This document shows, in pieces, positions 44,142-54,820 of a DNA stretch of 64,000 bases. How positions within the stretch are numbered: the stretch's first letter is position 1; each line of letters begins with the position of its first letter. Source of the stretch: Spiroplasma chinense. Lineage in GTDB: Bacteria > Bacillota_I > Bacilli_A > Mycoplasmatales > Mycoplasmataceae. The stretch spans positions 744,001-808,000 of the forward strand of contig NZ_CP043026.1 of assembly GCF_008086545.1 (NCBI RefSeq), written 5' to 3'. Below the pieces are notes generated by a model, which searched no databases, was not told the origin of the DNA, and worked only from the letters and a program-made list of their open reading frames with translations. The position numbers and the translations under genes are program-made.

Positions 44142-45868
44142 TAATTAAATTTTGTAAATACAAATACATTCAATGATGTAAATGAAATTATTATCAAAAG
44201 GAAAATACAAATAATATAAATATTTATATTTGTGTTTTTTGTTTTTATTTCATTTTTAAAAACTGAAGTTTTTGTAGAAATTTGTCTTAAGAAATTTAGA
44301 TCTTGTTCTTTAAAATTAAAAGTTTGTGTAGGTGTTATCAATCATGAAAGTTGTCCAACCGATAACATAGCGCTAGCTTCAATATTATCATAATGCTTTG
44401 AATTTAAATATGCATTAAAGTTAAAGAAATTTAAAAATTGGTTTATCTTAATTTTTTTTAATATTTCATTATATTTCTTTAATGAAAAAGATTCAGATTC
44501 TTCTTTGTTGATTCTAAAAGAAATATTAAGTGCATCAATTGAAAATGAATTCATGAACCCAACATTAATCACTTGTGATATTGCTAAAAATTCAGGATGT
44601 GTTAAATAAAACTCATTTACTTTATCATTATCTACAATAAAGTAATCATTCTTAACATCTTCTTTTGGATTCAAAGAATTTTCATAATCGAATTTATAAA
44701 CTTCCAAATATGTTTCAATAATTTGATAATTATTTAAAACAATATCAAAATTATTTTTAATATAATTTAAAACATTTGGGTATTGTTTACCAAACTCACT
44801 TTTTTTAAGTTTTAAAATTACATCATTTAAATCTATTCTTTTCGAATCTGTATAAGTTGCTTGTGAAAAGAAAGGTAACTCATTTCATAAAAGTGTAGAT
44901 TTATAATCAACGCTTTCTAAATCATTGGCCAGTGTTTTAAACAAATTTAAAAACTGTTCACTAAAACTTAGTAATTCAATTTCTCTATTATCAACCAATT
45001 TTCTATTTAAAGTTTGCCCTTGATATAAAGCTAACTTTAAATTAAATTGTACATCCTCTTTAGAATTGCCGATTCCATAAAAACTTGAAATTCTGTTGTC
45101 TTCAAAAAAATCAAAAAAATATTTTTCATCACTAAATTGATCATAAAATAAATTAAATTTGTTTTCATATAAATTTAATTTATCACTATTAGAACTTTCA
45201 AAAAAACTTTGTCCTAACTTAGTTTGTAAATTAATTCTATTGATTGAATTTAAATTTTCTCAATCATTGTCACTATATGAAATCACAGAAACATAACTTC
45301 CCCCAGACATTACTATCAAATAGAGAGAAGCTAAAAGAGTTCCAACATTAACTTTCACAGCAAAGATAATTAAAAAAGAAACGCTATAAAAAGCAAAACC
45401 ATACAATAATAAGTTAAGTTTAGGCAATACTATCAAATTAACAGACAATCTATTATTTTGCATTGTTTTAATTGTTATACATTCAAGTAAGATATATGTC
45501 AAAACTATAGTATACATGTAAAGTAAAACTACACAGTATCTTATAAAAAAAGACTTCATTACTTTAACACCGTATTGTTTTTCAATAACTTGATAGTTTA
45601 TAGATTCTTTTGAAAAGAACATTTTAGTTAATAACACTATTACAAAACATCCAAAAGTAATATAAGTAATTGTATTTTCAAAAGCAATTCAATTATACAG
45701 TTTAGTTTCTAATACACTTGCTCCACCTTTCATGGAATATAAAACAATAAATGTTATGCAAACTATTAAAACTATTGAAACAAAAACTAAATTAACAATA
45801 CTTTTGATAATAAATTTAAAATTAACTCAAGCTAGTTGAAAAATATTATTTAATTCATTTTTAATCAT
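44135..45868 (-). CDS. ABC transporter permease with large external domain (577 aa)
   Basis: About five membrane segments in the first ~200 residues, then a ~320-residue hydrophilic region lying between membrane segments, and a last membrane segment at about 548-570. The layout resembles ABC-2/ABC3-type exporter permeases with an extracytoplasmic loop. Starts 8 bases inside the end of the ATPase gene, so both form a transporter. The long external domain, with no family I recognise, may bind a peptide, lipid or lipoprotein. Confidence 0.72.
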
Positions 45869-46592
45869 ATATATCAGATATTCCTTTCAAATCACTTTTG
45901 TCTTTTTCTTTAAAAGTATTATAGATATCAATTATTTTAGTTTTCTTATTATCAATTTTGTCGTTATACATAATTTTTCCATTTTTGATTATTATTAGCT
46001 TGTTTGCAATTTCTTGTAATTCTTCAATAATATGACTTGTTATAAGTATTCCAACACCAGACGTATTTAATTCTTTAATGATTTTGATAAATTCAATTTT
46101 ACTTTCAACATCAAGGTTTGCTGTTGGTTCATCAAGAATAATAAATTCAGGTTTTGTCATTAAGACTCCAGCCATTATAGCTCTCTTTTTTAATCCTGCA
46201 GATAGATTTTTAATCTTAGTATTTTTAAATTTTTCAAAATTTAAAACTTCTAGAATTTTAAGCATCCTATCATTGCATTCTTTTTTATTTAAACGAGCAA
46301 TTATTGCTATATATTTCATATATTGCTTAACAGATATCTCTAGCGGAATATTATTTGAATCTGGAAAGAATGCAATTTTTAAAAGATTAGAATTAACATA
46401 AAGTGATTGTTCATTAAAAAACACTTCCCCTTGATTCTTTTTTGTAAGATCAAATATTAATTTTATTGTTGTTGTTTTACCAGAACCATTATCTCCAACA
46501 AAAGCTATTATGTCTTCTTTTTCAAATTCAAAACTTACATTTTGTAATGAAAAGTTTTTATAAGTTTTTGATAAATTTTGTACTTTAATCAT
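45861..46592 (-). CDS. ABC transporter ATP-binding protein
   Basis: A 243-aa single nucleotide-binding domain. Walker A is GDNGSGKTT, the signature LSAGLKKR (LSxGxxxR), Walker B IILDEPTANLD, switch His ITSHIIEE. Closest in pattern to exporter ATPases of the CcmA/BcrA type. It shares an overlap with the permease gene, and the start follows AAAGGAGATAAAAATC. A TATAAT-like box lies near 46634 on the minus strand. Confidence 0.9.
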   Translation of the reverse strand: MIKVQNLSKTYKNFSLQNVSFEFEKEDIIAFVGDNGSGKTTTIKLIFDLTKKNQGEVFFNEQSLYVNSNLLKIAFFPDSNNIPLEISVKQYMKYIAIIARLNKKECNDRMLKILEVLNFEKFKNTKIKNLSAGLKKRAIMAGVLMTKPEFIILDEPTANLDVESKIEFIKIIKELNTSGVGILITSHIIEELQEIANKLIIIKNGKIMYNDKIDNKKTKIIDIYNTFKEKDKSDLKGISDIYD

Positions 46593-46857
46593 GATTTTTA
46601 TCTCCTTTAATAAATTGATTTATTTTCAAGTTTAATAATCTCTAATTATAGTTTTTTATAAATTGTAATTGGTAAAATTTAACAACGTGATTTAACCTCT
46701 AAAATACAACTAAAAATTTAAATATAGTGTATTTATGACAGTATGCTTAAATTAATTTCTCCACGTCTAAATAAATAATAACATTTTTTTTGAAAATATT
46801 ATTATTTTTGGATTTTTTTCTTATATAAATATCAATACAAGAACACTCATAAATACT

Positions 46858-47628
46858 TTAAAGTTTGGCATAGATTAAGAAATTATTAATTAAATGTAAC
46901 TTATATTCTTCAATGGAAATCGATTGACCATCCACTTTTAACTGAATTTTTTTGTTTATAATGAAAATTTTAGATTGAATGCCAAAAACATGTAAATAGA
47001 AAATAAACAGATTGATCATTTTCTTTGTAGAATTTTTAGTACCTTTAATTCTTAATATTTCTTTATAAAAATTGTTTTCTAAATTAACAATTTCATTCTT
47101 TTTTAAATTAAATGCATCATCACTATAAATATAATTAATTTTAATAAATTTATTATTTCTACTTTTACATAAATCATTGAACTTGTTTTCAGCTTCTTTT
47201 AATTTATATAAACCAATTTTTTTCATCTCATTAGTTTTCCTATAATAAATAACAATATAAATAACCAAAGAAACTAAAAATCCTGAAAGTAAACCATAAT
47301 TGTAATCTTTATTAATTTGTTTTTGCAGGACCAAAACCAATATAACTATGTTTGCAATTAAATAAATTAATAAACTTAATATAAAATAAAAATAATTTTT
47401 TAGTCAATTCTCTTTTATGAAAAAAGGTATTTCATTAAATTTTGAATATTTATTAAATGTAATTATGACATCGAAATTGAACGCAAAATTATTTTTAAAT
47501 GTTTTACGTTCCTCTTTAAATAACATACCAAAGTTTACATGTTTTGAAACTGTTATATTACAAATAAGCAACATAGAACAAAAAAAGATTTGCGATATTA
47601 AAGCGATTAAAATAGAAACTATCATCAC
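46858..47628 (-). CDS. Hypothetical membrane protein (256 aa)
   Basis: Starts at GTG 47628 or ATG 47625 after AGGAAAATT. Three hydrophobic segments (about 1-20, 78-100, 115-130) and a Lys/Asn-rich C-terminal ~120-residue cytosolic part. A TGA Trp joins the two halves. Together with the ABC exporter it lies between two copies of the same terminator. The ~265 bases downstream up to the ATPase gene hold AT-rich sequence with one weak hairpin at about 46763-46810. Confidence 0.6.
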
Positions 47629-47743
47629 ATAATTTTCCTTTCTTTTTTTTAAATAAAGTGTTAATTAATGTTTTTAGATTTATAGTTTCGTATTTTTTAT
47701 ATAAATTTATCTTATCACTATAATTGTCAATTAAATATTTATG

Positions 47744-47784
47744 CAAAAAAAAAAAAAAAATAATTTCAATTAAGAAATTATTTT
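47744..47784 (-). terminator. Terminator (repeat copy 2)
   Basis: Same AAATAATTTC/GAAATTATTT hairpin as at 44103, here preceded by an A16-17 run on the plus strand; it ends the GNAT gene. Confidence 0.75.
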
Positions 47785-48284
47785 TCCTCTACTAAATAAG
47801 TATGTCTGCACATTTTTTTGTTTCTACCTTTTACAAATTCATTATGATACTTTTCATCTTTTTTAAATCCACACTTATCTGCAATTCTTTCAGATTGAGG
47901 ATTTAAAACGTCATGTACAATAATAAATTCTTTAACATCAAAACTATTTTTAAAGTGTTCCATAACTCCAATTACAGCTTCACTCATAATTCCTTTGTTT
48001 CAATATTTTTTATTTAATGCATAACCAAGTTCTCTTGATTCTGTAAAACCTCTACAGTCAATTGTACCTATCATTTTATTTTCTTCTTTTAAAACTATTC
48101 CAAATCTTTCTTCAGGAGAAGCTTGAAAATAATTTTTTATCCCATCAATTGTTCTTTCAATATTTTCGTGAGGTTCCATATCAAGGTGATAAGTATTTTC
48201 AGGATCTTTGCAATATTCATACAAATCTTGTGCATCTGTTAATTCAACAGGTCTAATTATTAATCTTTTTGTTTCTATTATCAT
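47778..48284 (-). CDS. GNAT N-acetyltransferase (RimJ/RimL-like)
   Basis: A 168-aa protein with the RimJ/RimL pattern: ETKRLIIRPVELTDAQDLYEY at the start, MIGTIDCRGFTESRELGYAL in the middle, and the acetyl-CoA region NKGIMSEAV, ending with a conserved NPQSERIADKCGF. Substrate unknown: N-terminal acetylation of a ribosomal protein or a drug. Its ATG overlaps the valS stop by one base (TAATG), so it depends on valS translation. Confidence 0.85.
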
Positions 48285-50929
48285 TATTTTTTCATCTTTT
48301 CTATTTTTTCTACAACAAGATCATATTGTATTTTATAATCACTTGCTTTTTGTTTTTCTTGTTCAACTTTTGCTGCATCTGCTTTTGCTAAGAAGTTTTG
48401 ATTAGATAACATTTTTTCACTTCTTAAAATTTCTGCTTCTAAAGTTTTCTTTTCATTTTCTAAATCTAAAAGTTGTTTTTCAAAATCGATAAATTCAGAA
48501 TTTAAAATTTCTAAGAAGTAGTCTGCTACTTTAATACTTGTAACATCTCCTTCAACTAAAATATTTGTAAGTGTTGAATTTGTTAATGCTTTAACAAATT
48601 TATTTATAACACTTAAATTAATTTCAAATTCATTTTGGTGAATTGAGTTTTGTGTATTTATAAAGAATGAAAGTGGTTGAGAATTTTTAATTTCTTGACT
48701 TGCTCTAAATTCTCTAATTTTTGAAATAGTTTCTAATACAGAAGTTTCAAATCCTTGAACATCAAAATTAAATTCTCTAATTTCAAAACTTTCTAATAAG
48801 ATAGATTCTTTTAATTCAAGTTGTTGATAAATTTCTTCTGTAACAAAAGGCATCATTGGATGTAACATAATTAAAATTTCTTTTAATACAAATCCTAAAA
48901 CTGCTTTTGTAACATTTTTACTTTCAATGTTATCTCCATTTAATTCAGCTTTACTTAATTCTAGATATCAAGAACAGTAGTCATCTCAAATAAAGTTATA
49001 AAGAACTTTACCTGCAACTGTAAATTCATATTTATCAATTGCTTGTACATATTCTTTTTGAGTTTCTTTTAATTTATTTAAAATTCACTTGTCACTTGTA
49101 TTAGAATTTTTATCAACTGAGCTAATTAATTTTTCTACAACAGAGTAATCTGAAATTTCATCCAAGTTCATCATTACAAATCTTGAAGCATTTCAAATTT
49201 TATTTATAAAGTTTCAACTTGAACGAAGTTTCTCTTCACTATATCTTAAGTCTTGTCCTGGTGAAGAATTTGTCAATAAGAAGTAACGTAATGAGTCAGC
49301 TCCAAATTCTTCAACCACATCCATAGGATCAACTCCATTACCAAGTGATTTAGACATTTTTCTTCCTTCAGCATCACGAATTAATCCATGAATTAAAACA
49401 TCATCAAATGGTTTTTTACCTGTAAAGTCTAATGTTTGAAAAATCATTCTTGCAACTCAAAAGAAAATTATGTCATAACCTGTTACTAAAGTTGAAGTTG
49501 GAAAGTAACGATTAAATAATTGTGAATTGTTATTTGCACTTCAATCTAATGTTGCAAAAGGTCATAGACCTGAAGAAAATCATGTATCTAAAACATCTGG
49601 ATCTTGAGTTCAGTTTTCAATATCTTCTGGTGGAGTTGTATTTACATACAACTCACCAGTTTGATTATGATATCAAGCTGGAATTTGATGTCCTCATCAT
49701 AATTGACGACTAATTGTTCAGTCATTTATATTTTCCATTCACTTTAATAAAACATCATTAAATCTCTTTGGATAAAAATCAACTTTATCATCACTATTTT
49801 GTAATGAAATAACTTCATTTGCTAAACCTTTCATTTCAACAAATCATTGTTCTGAAAGATAAGGTTCAACAATAGCATTACTTCTTTCTGAGTAACCTAC
49901 TTGATGTTCTATTTCTTCTTTTTTAATAAATAAATCTTGTTTTGTAAGTTTTTCAATTAATTTTTGTCTTGCATCAAATCTATCTAAACCTTCAAATTCT
50001 CCTGCCAATTCATTTAAAGTTCCATCAGGATTCATACAAATCACTTTTTCTAAGTTATGTTTTTCTCCTAAAATAAAGTCGTTTGGATCATGTGCTGGAG
50101 TACATTTCATAGCACCAGTTCCAAAGTCAATTTCAACATATTCATCTGCAATAACAGGAATTGCTTGTCCATTTACTGGATTTATTACATTTTTACCAAT
50201 AAAGTCTGTATAACGCTTGTCATTAGGGTTTACAACCACACAAACATCTCCAAACATAGTTTCGGGTCTAGTTGTAGCAACTTGTAAGAATTTTTGGCTA
50301 TCTTGCTCTAAAACGTACTTAAAGTGGTACATACCCCCTTTGGTTTCTTTATAAATTACTTCAATATTTGAAATTGCAGTCTTTTGAATTGGGTCTCAGT
50401 TAACTATTCTTTTTGATTTGTAAATTAAACCTTTATTGTACATTTGTACAAAAACATAGTTAACTAACTCATTTAATTGTGGAGAATATGTAAATTTTTC
50501 ACGACTATAATCAAGTCCTAAACCAAGTTTTTTTCATTGACTTCTAATAGTTTGAGCATATTCTTCTTTTCATTCTCAAACTTTATCAATAAACTTTTCT
50601 CTTCCTAAATCAAATCTACTAATTCCTTGTTCTTTAAGTCTTTGTTCAACTTTTACTTGTGTTGCAATTCCTGCATGATCCATTCCTGGTAAATAAAGAG
50701 TGTCAAAACCACTTAGTTTTTTGTAACGAATTAAAGTATCTTGAATAGAAGAGTCTCAAGCATGTCCTAAGTGCAATTTACCAGTAACATTTGGTGGTGG
50801 TATTAAAATTGTATAAGGTGGTTTTTTTGAGTCAATATCAGCTTTAAAATACTGTTTATCCATTCAAAAATCATATTTATTACTTTCAACATCAATATGA
50901 GAATATTTTTTTTCTAGTTCTTTTTTCAT
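48284..50929 (-). CDS. valS: Valyl-tRNA synthetase
   Basis: An 881-aa class I synthetase, the normal length. HIGH motif is HLGH (53-56), preceded by [17 protein letters not shown] is at about 524-528; the editing domain has [17 protein letters not shown]; and a C-terminal coiled coil ends the protein. It charges tRNA-Val. Many Trp codons are TGA. It is controlled by the T-box leader directly upstream and coupled to the GNAT gene downstream. Confidence 0.95.
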
Positions 50930-50941
50930 AACTTTTCCTTT

Positions 50942-51170
50942 CAAATAAAAAATCCTGTTTGGTTTTTTTAACAAAAAACAAAACAGGAACGAATATTATA
51001 TCCGCGGTACCATCCCAATTAGCTAATAATTAGCTCACTTAATTTATTAAGATTTTAAAATTATTGTACAACCTTCAAATATAAGGCATATTAGTTCACA
51101 CCAACCACTAACTCTCTGAATTGTCTTGAATATTTTACTCCTTACAATATAACAAAGTAATTATACAATA
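50942..51170 (-). promoter_or_regulatory. T-box leader for valS (valine)
   Basis: On the minus strand, promoter TATAAT (51160-51165) is followed by a structured leader: AGAGAGTTAGTGGTTGGTGT typical of the stem I distal region, then a possible GTT specifier (51070-51072) for tRNA-Val, then T-box motif GGGATGGTACCGCGGA (about 51000-51015), and a terminator hairpin with TCCTGTTT/AAACAGGA and T-run (50949-50987). Uncharged tRNA would stabilise the antiterminator. Confidence 0.88.
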
Positions 51171-51200
51171 AAAACTAAAAAAAATGGTATAAACCATTTC

Positions 51201-51241
51201 AAAAAATAACCACATAAAACAGTTGATTGTGGTATTTTTTG
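51201..51241 (-). terminator. Terminator
   Basis: AAAATA-ACCACA/TGTGGT-ATTTTT hairpin downstream of the 278-aa membrane gene and before the valS promoter. A second short inverted repeat AAATGGTATAAACCATTT lies beside it. Confidence 0.65.
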
Positions 51242-51317
51242 AATAAAACCCGACAATATTATCAACTGAATATTAATTATAAATATAAATTTTAAAATAA
51301 AGTATCTAATTTAGATA

Positions 51318-52154
51318 TTACACTTGTAAGTAATTCAAATTAGAAATTGGAGGTGTGGTTCCTTTTTTTAGAGATATTAAAAAGTCTCTTTCTTTTTGAA
51401 GAATATTATTTTCTTCATTTAATCTTGCAAATCTAATAAAATGAATTTTTTTAGATTGATCTTGTTTTGCTATAAATTCACTTGTTTCTGCTTGAGTTAT
51501 AATAACTTCACCCAATTGTCCTTTAATTCTTGTGTTTCTTTGTACATTTTCAATAATTTTATTTTCAGTTTTTAGGTTAGCTATTCTAAAAATAGCTAAC
51601 ATTGAGCAAACTAAAGGTACAAAGAAAAATACTGCAGTAACTGAGAAAGACATTGAAAGATATAATTGTCTAGTATACAGTAGTTCAAATTTCATTAAAA
51701 ACCCAAGAGCTCCTCATTCAAATCTAATAGGCTCTCCTTGTTTTATAAAAATTATTCCATTATTGATATATCTTTTTGCATGTTCACTAGATGCCATTGA
51801 ATAATAACTGATAACCATAAAACAAGTTAGACAAATAAGCATTTTAAATCAAATAATTGAGTTTTCTTTTGTTAAAACACATTTATAAGAAACTTTTTGA
51901 TTATTTTTAAAATCAAAACGTTCCATAAATTCAAATAATTCAGTTAAATATAACATTACAAACAATATTACAATAGCCATACCAAGAATCATTTTTGTAA
52001 GAGTAATTGAGTGCATTAACTCACGATTATGTAAACTTCTAATTTTGAAATCAAATAAAGGTAAAATTACAAAAATTGCAACCAATATTATAAAAGTTGC
52101 ATTTTTGTAGACTTCTTCTTTGACTTTTTTAATTCCAGTTTTAAATGTTTTCAT
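51318..52154 (-). CDS. Membrane protein, unknown (278 aa)
   Basis: About four hydrophobic segments: 20-36, 47-68, 103-118 and 163-188, then a Glu/Lys/Asn-rich coiled-coil-like C terminus. TGA Trp codons in the middle. It is the first of three unrelated membrane proteins on the minus strand, each with its own terminator. No family recognised. Confidence 0.7.
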
Positions 52155-52206
52155 GTCAATTTACCCACTTCACAAATAAGTTTATACTTTTTTGGGAAAA
52201 AAGCAA

Positions 52207-52249
52207 GAAAAAATCCCACTATATAACACTTATTAGTTATATAGTGGGA
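52207..52249 (-). terminator. Terminator with 14-bp stem
   Basis: TCCCACTATATAAC/GTTATATAGTGGGA with T6 on the minus strand. Confidence 0.8.
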
Positions 52250-52254
52250 ACATC

Positions 52255-53109
52255 CTATAAATTGAAGAAATCTAAAAATACATGATCATAAATTCTTTCA
52301 TAATTTAACATCATATTTCCTTGAATTCTAGTTTTTTTGTTATTTGCTTTTGCTTGTAAAAGCTCATAATAATGAGCTCAAATTTCTTTGTATCTCTGTA
52401 AAATATCTTTATTCACTTGAGCAACATCTTTTGATTCTTTTCCTGTTAAGTCATCTTTGCTTAACAAAATAAAAATTCCGTTTTTAGATGTTAAATCTAT
52501 GTTTTCACAAGTTAAATTTAATTGTCTATCTGCAAATGATACGTTATCAAATAGACTTTCATTTGAATAGTATTGGTCTTTTACCAAATTTATGTAATTT
52601 GAACTAACACTTACATTGTTTTGATTAATTGAGTTAAAAGCATTAATAAATGATGGAATTAAAAGCATATTCATCCCAACAGTAACTGTTGCTTTTAGTA
52701 AATTTGATTGGTCCATTAAAAAATTAGTTTCGTATTGTACAAGCACTGTTGTTGCAAGGTTAGAAGCTACAGTTCACACAATATAGCGAATTGGTGTGTA
52801 ATCTATAAACCTTTGAAACTTAATTTTATTGTTATCAACTTTTAAAGAATGATTAAAGACCTTAACATATTTATAATATGTATTTATTTTAAATCAGTTT
52901 GTTATAACAAACTTAAATACTAAATAACCAGTACCAGCTAAAATTGTATAGGTCATTCACTTTTGATCTTTTTTTAACTCTACAAAAAATAACACTAAAG
53001 TAGTAAGTAATAATAATTGGTCTAAAACAAAGTATGCAAATTTTGCTGGGTTAAAGACTAATAACTTACTGATAAATTTTTTCTGACTCTTTAAAGTCTT
53101 GGTATCCAT
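52255..53109 (-). CDS. Membrane protein, unknown (284 aa)
   Basis: Starts MDTKTLKSQKK after TAGGAGTAGAAAT. Four hydrophobic segments (about 24-42, 52-70, 108-126, 138-156) then a ~120-residue hydrophilic part with Asn-rich sequence. Trp codons are TGA. No family recognised. Confidence 0.7.
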
Positions 53110-53153
53110 ATTTCTACTCCTAATCTATAATATTTAACAAAATTATTGTAATA

Positions 53154-53182
53154 CAAAAAAATATCTTTTCAGATATTTTTTT
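53154..53182 (-). terminator. Terminator
   Basis: AAATATCT/AGATATTT hairpin with T7 on the minus strand. Confidence 0.75.
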
Positions 53183-53549
53183 ACACAACATTATGATTTC
53201 CATTTTTAGGTGTGTTAATTTTTTCATTTACATTTATTAGTCTGTCTATTTTGTTTGAAACTACAAAATAGAACATTCCAACATCTAAAGCTCTTTTAGC
53301 TTTAAATTTCTCTACATCATCAATTTTTTTATTAGCTCTTAAGAATATAGCTCCACATATTATTGATAATAAAAACATTAAGTCGAAAGCAGCAGCTAGA
53401 AAAACAAGACCAATTCATAATCCTCTTCAATTAGATTCAACAACTAACGCCAAAATAACTGTGATTACAAATAAAAATAAAAATAAAATTATTGATGTAA
53501 CCAGTATTTTGAAAACAGACTGTTTAATAGATTTTACTTTATCTTGCAT
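53181..53549 (-). CDS. Small membrane protein (122 aa)
   Basis: Starts MQDKVKSIKQ after AGGAGACAATGAT, with TATAAT at 53572-53577 on the minus strand. Two long hydrophobic segments (about 10-35 and 42-66), then a charged helix with KKIDDVEKFKAKRALDVG. The same pattern as many small mollicute membrane proteins; no family recognised. Confidence 0.7.
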
Positions 53550-53633
53550 ATCATTGTCTCCTATTTAAATTATTATAGCACATACTTTTTTGTAATAAAA
53601 TCCTTTTTTATTGAACAATGTATACAAAAAAGG

Positions 53634-53735
53634 TAAAAAAAAGAGAAATAAATCTCTTAATTTCGCCTTGTCTTGAACGTATTCTTCGACTGACTACGAC
53701 AGAAGCCGCTTTATACCTCCCCAAATGCTTGGTTA
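53634..53735 (-). ncRNA. Unannotated structured RNA, copy A
   Basis: Minus-strand sequence AAGCGGCTTCTGTCGTAG (53694-53711), a ~26-nt variable middle, then GGCGAAATTAAGAG with the terminator hairpin AGAGATTTATTTCTCT and T8. A tandem partner with 45 identical bases at the two ends lies at 53783-53885. CGUA/UACG pairing around the variable loop is possible in both. A 5' hairpin CCAAGCATTTGG precedes it. No long protein frame is shared. The ends are estimates. See findings. Confidence 0.6.
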
Positions 53736-53782
53736 AATTAATAATACCATATAATTTTATTTTTTTATTGCTTATACAAAAA

Positions 53783-53885
53783 AAATAAAAAAAGAGAAAT
53801 AAATCTCTTAATTTCGCCAGTTTTTGGACCGTATCCTCAACCAACTACGACAGAAGCCGCTTCAGACTTAGTTAATTTCTTAACT
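53783..53885 (-). ncRNA. Unannotated structured RNA, copy B
   Basis: Second copy: identical 18-nt 5' core and identical 27-nt 3' core with terminator (AGAGATTTATTTCTCT, T7). The middle differs mostly by C/U and A/G changes, and one base is inserted or deleted. A different 5' hairpin, GTTAAGAAATTAAC, precedes it, with TATGAT/TATATA-like -10 sequence upstream. This copy must have its own promoter, because copy A follows its terminator. Confidence 0.6.
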
Positions 53886-54134
53886 AGTTATATAGTATCA
53901 TATTTTTTAAATATCTTGAGTTAATTCAATTTCTTCTTCTTGTGATTGAATTTAAAAATTTAAGAAAAACTCAAAAATGAGATAATTTTCTTTTTCTAGT
54001 TAGATTTTAGCCTATTTTCATTCCAATAAATCCAAAATACTTGAATCATAATTGTTTGTTTGAATAAAATATTATTACCTAAACTTTACATATTTGTTTT
54101 TATAAAAAACGTAATATACACACTAAATCCTACA
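53886..54134. other. AT-rich intergenic stretch without recognisable gene
   Basis: About 250 bases between ncRNA copy B and the DJ-1 gene. It contains CT-rich tracts and several short stop-filled frames; no ribosome site with an open frame and no clear hairpin terminator for the DJ-1 gene. It may hold the promoter of copy B near 53885-53910. Confidence 0.4.
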
Positions 54135-54806
54135 TTATTTTAAAATTTCATTTACTTTTTTAGCCAAAGCTACTGTTGAAAATGGATTTTGACCTGTTAT
54201 AAAGTTTTCATCCACCACTACATTAGATTTAAAGAATCTTTTCTTTTTAAATTTAGCTCCATTTTCTTTAGCAATTTTTTGATTAAAGAATGGCACTTTT
54301 TTCTTTTTACCACTTAATATTTCTTCACTAGTTGTAAAACCTGTAATTTTTTTTCCTGTAATTATATACTTATCTTTATATTTAATATTTAAAAGACCTG
54401 CAATTCCATGACAAACACTTAAAACATATTTATTATTTTCTATCATATTAATAACAAGTTTTGCAATATCTTTGTTTTCAAAAAAATCTCACATAACACC
54501 GTGTCCACCAGTGAAATAAATTGCTTCATAGTCTTTAAAATCAACTTCGCTAATTTTTTTAGAATTTTCTAAGCCATTAATAAAGTCTATATCATTTTTT
54601 AAAATTTCAAGTGATTTTTTATTAGCCATTTTCACACTTCTTGGATCCAAATATACTTTTCCACCATTTGGTGAGGCATAATCAATAGTAAATCTATCTT
54701 TATCTAAATATTGGATAAATTCAGTTGCTTCTCCCAATCAAAGTCCTGTAGCTTCTTTAAAATTTCCATAAGTATTTACATTTGTCATTATCATTAGTAT
54801 TTTCAT
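54135..54806 (-). CDS. DJ-1/PfpI-family protein (Hsp31-like)
   Basis: A 223-aa class I glutamine-amidotransferase-like protein. The reactive Cys is in SVCHGIAGLL (Cys132); Glu26 is in WLGEATEF; and FTGGHGVMWDF is the third conserved block. Hsp31/YajL-type members act as glyoxalases or deglycases and as chaperones. It is 14 bases downstream of the oxidoreductase pseudogene, suggesting an electrophile or carbonyl-stress operon. One TGA Trp joins the two halves. Confidence 0.85.
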
Positions 54807-54820
54807 AAATAACCTTCTCT

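Noticed and set aside
47743-47759. Poly-A17 tract as a phase-variation switch
   Set aside because: It forms the U-tail of a minus-strand terminator and is not near a promoter.
53608-53844. 78-aa minus-strand ORF across the repeat region
   Set aside because: It crosses a terminator and two RNA copies in different frames, is Phe/Lys low-complexity, and has no ribosome site.
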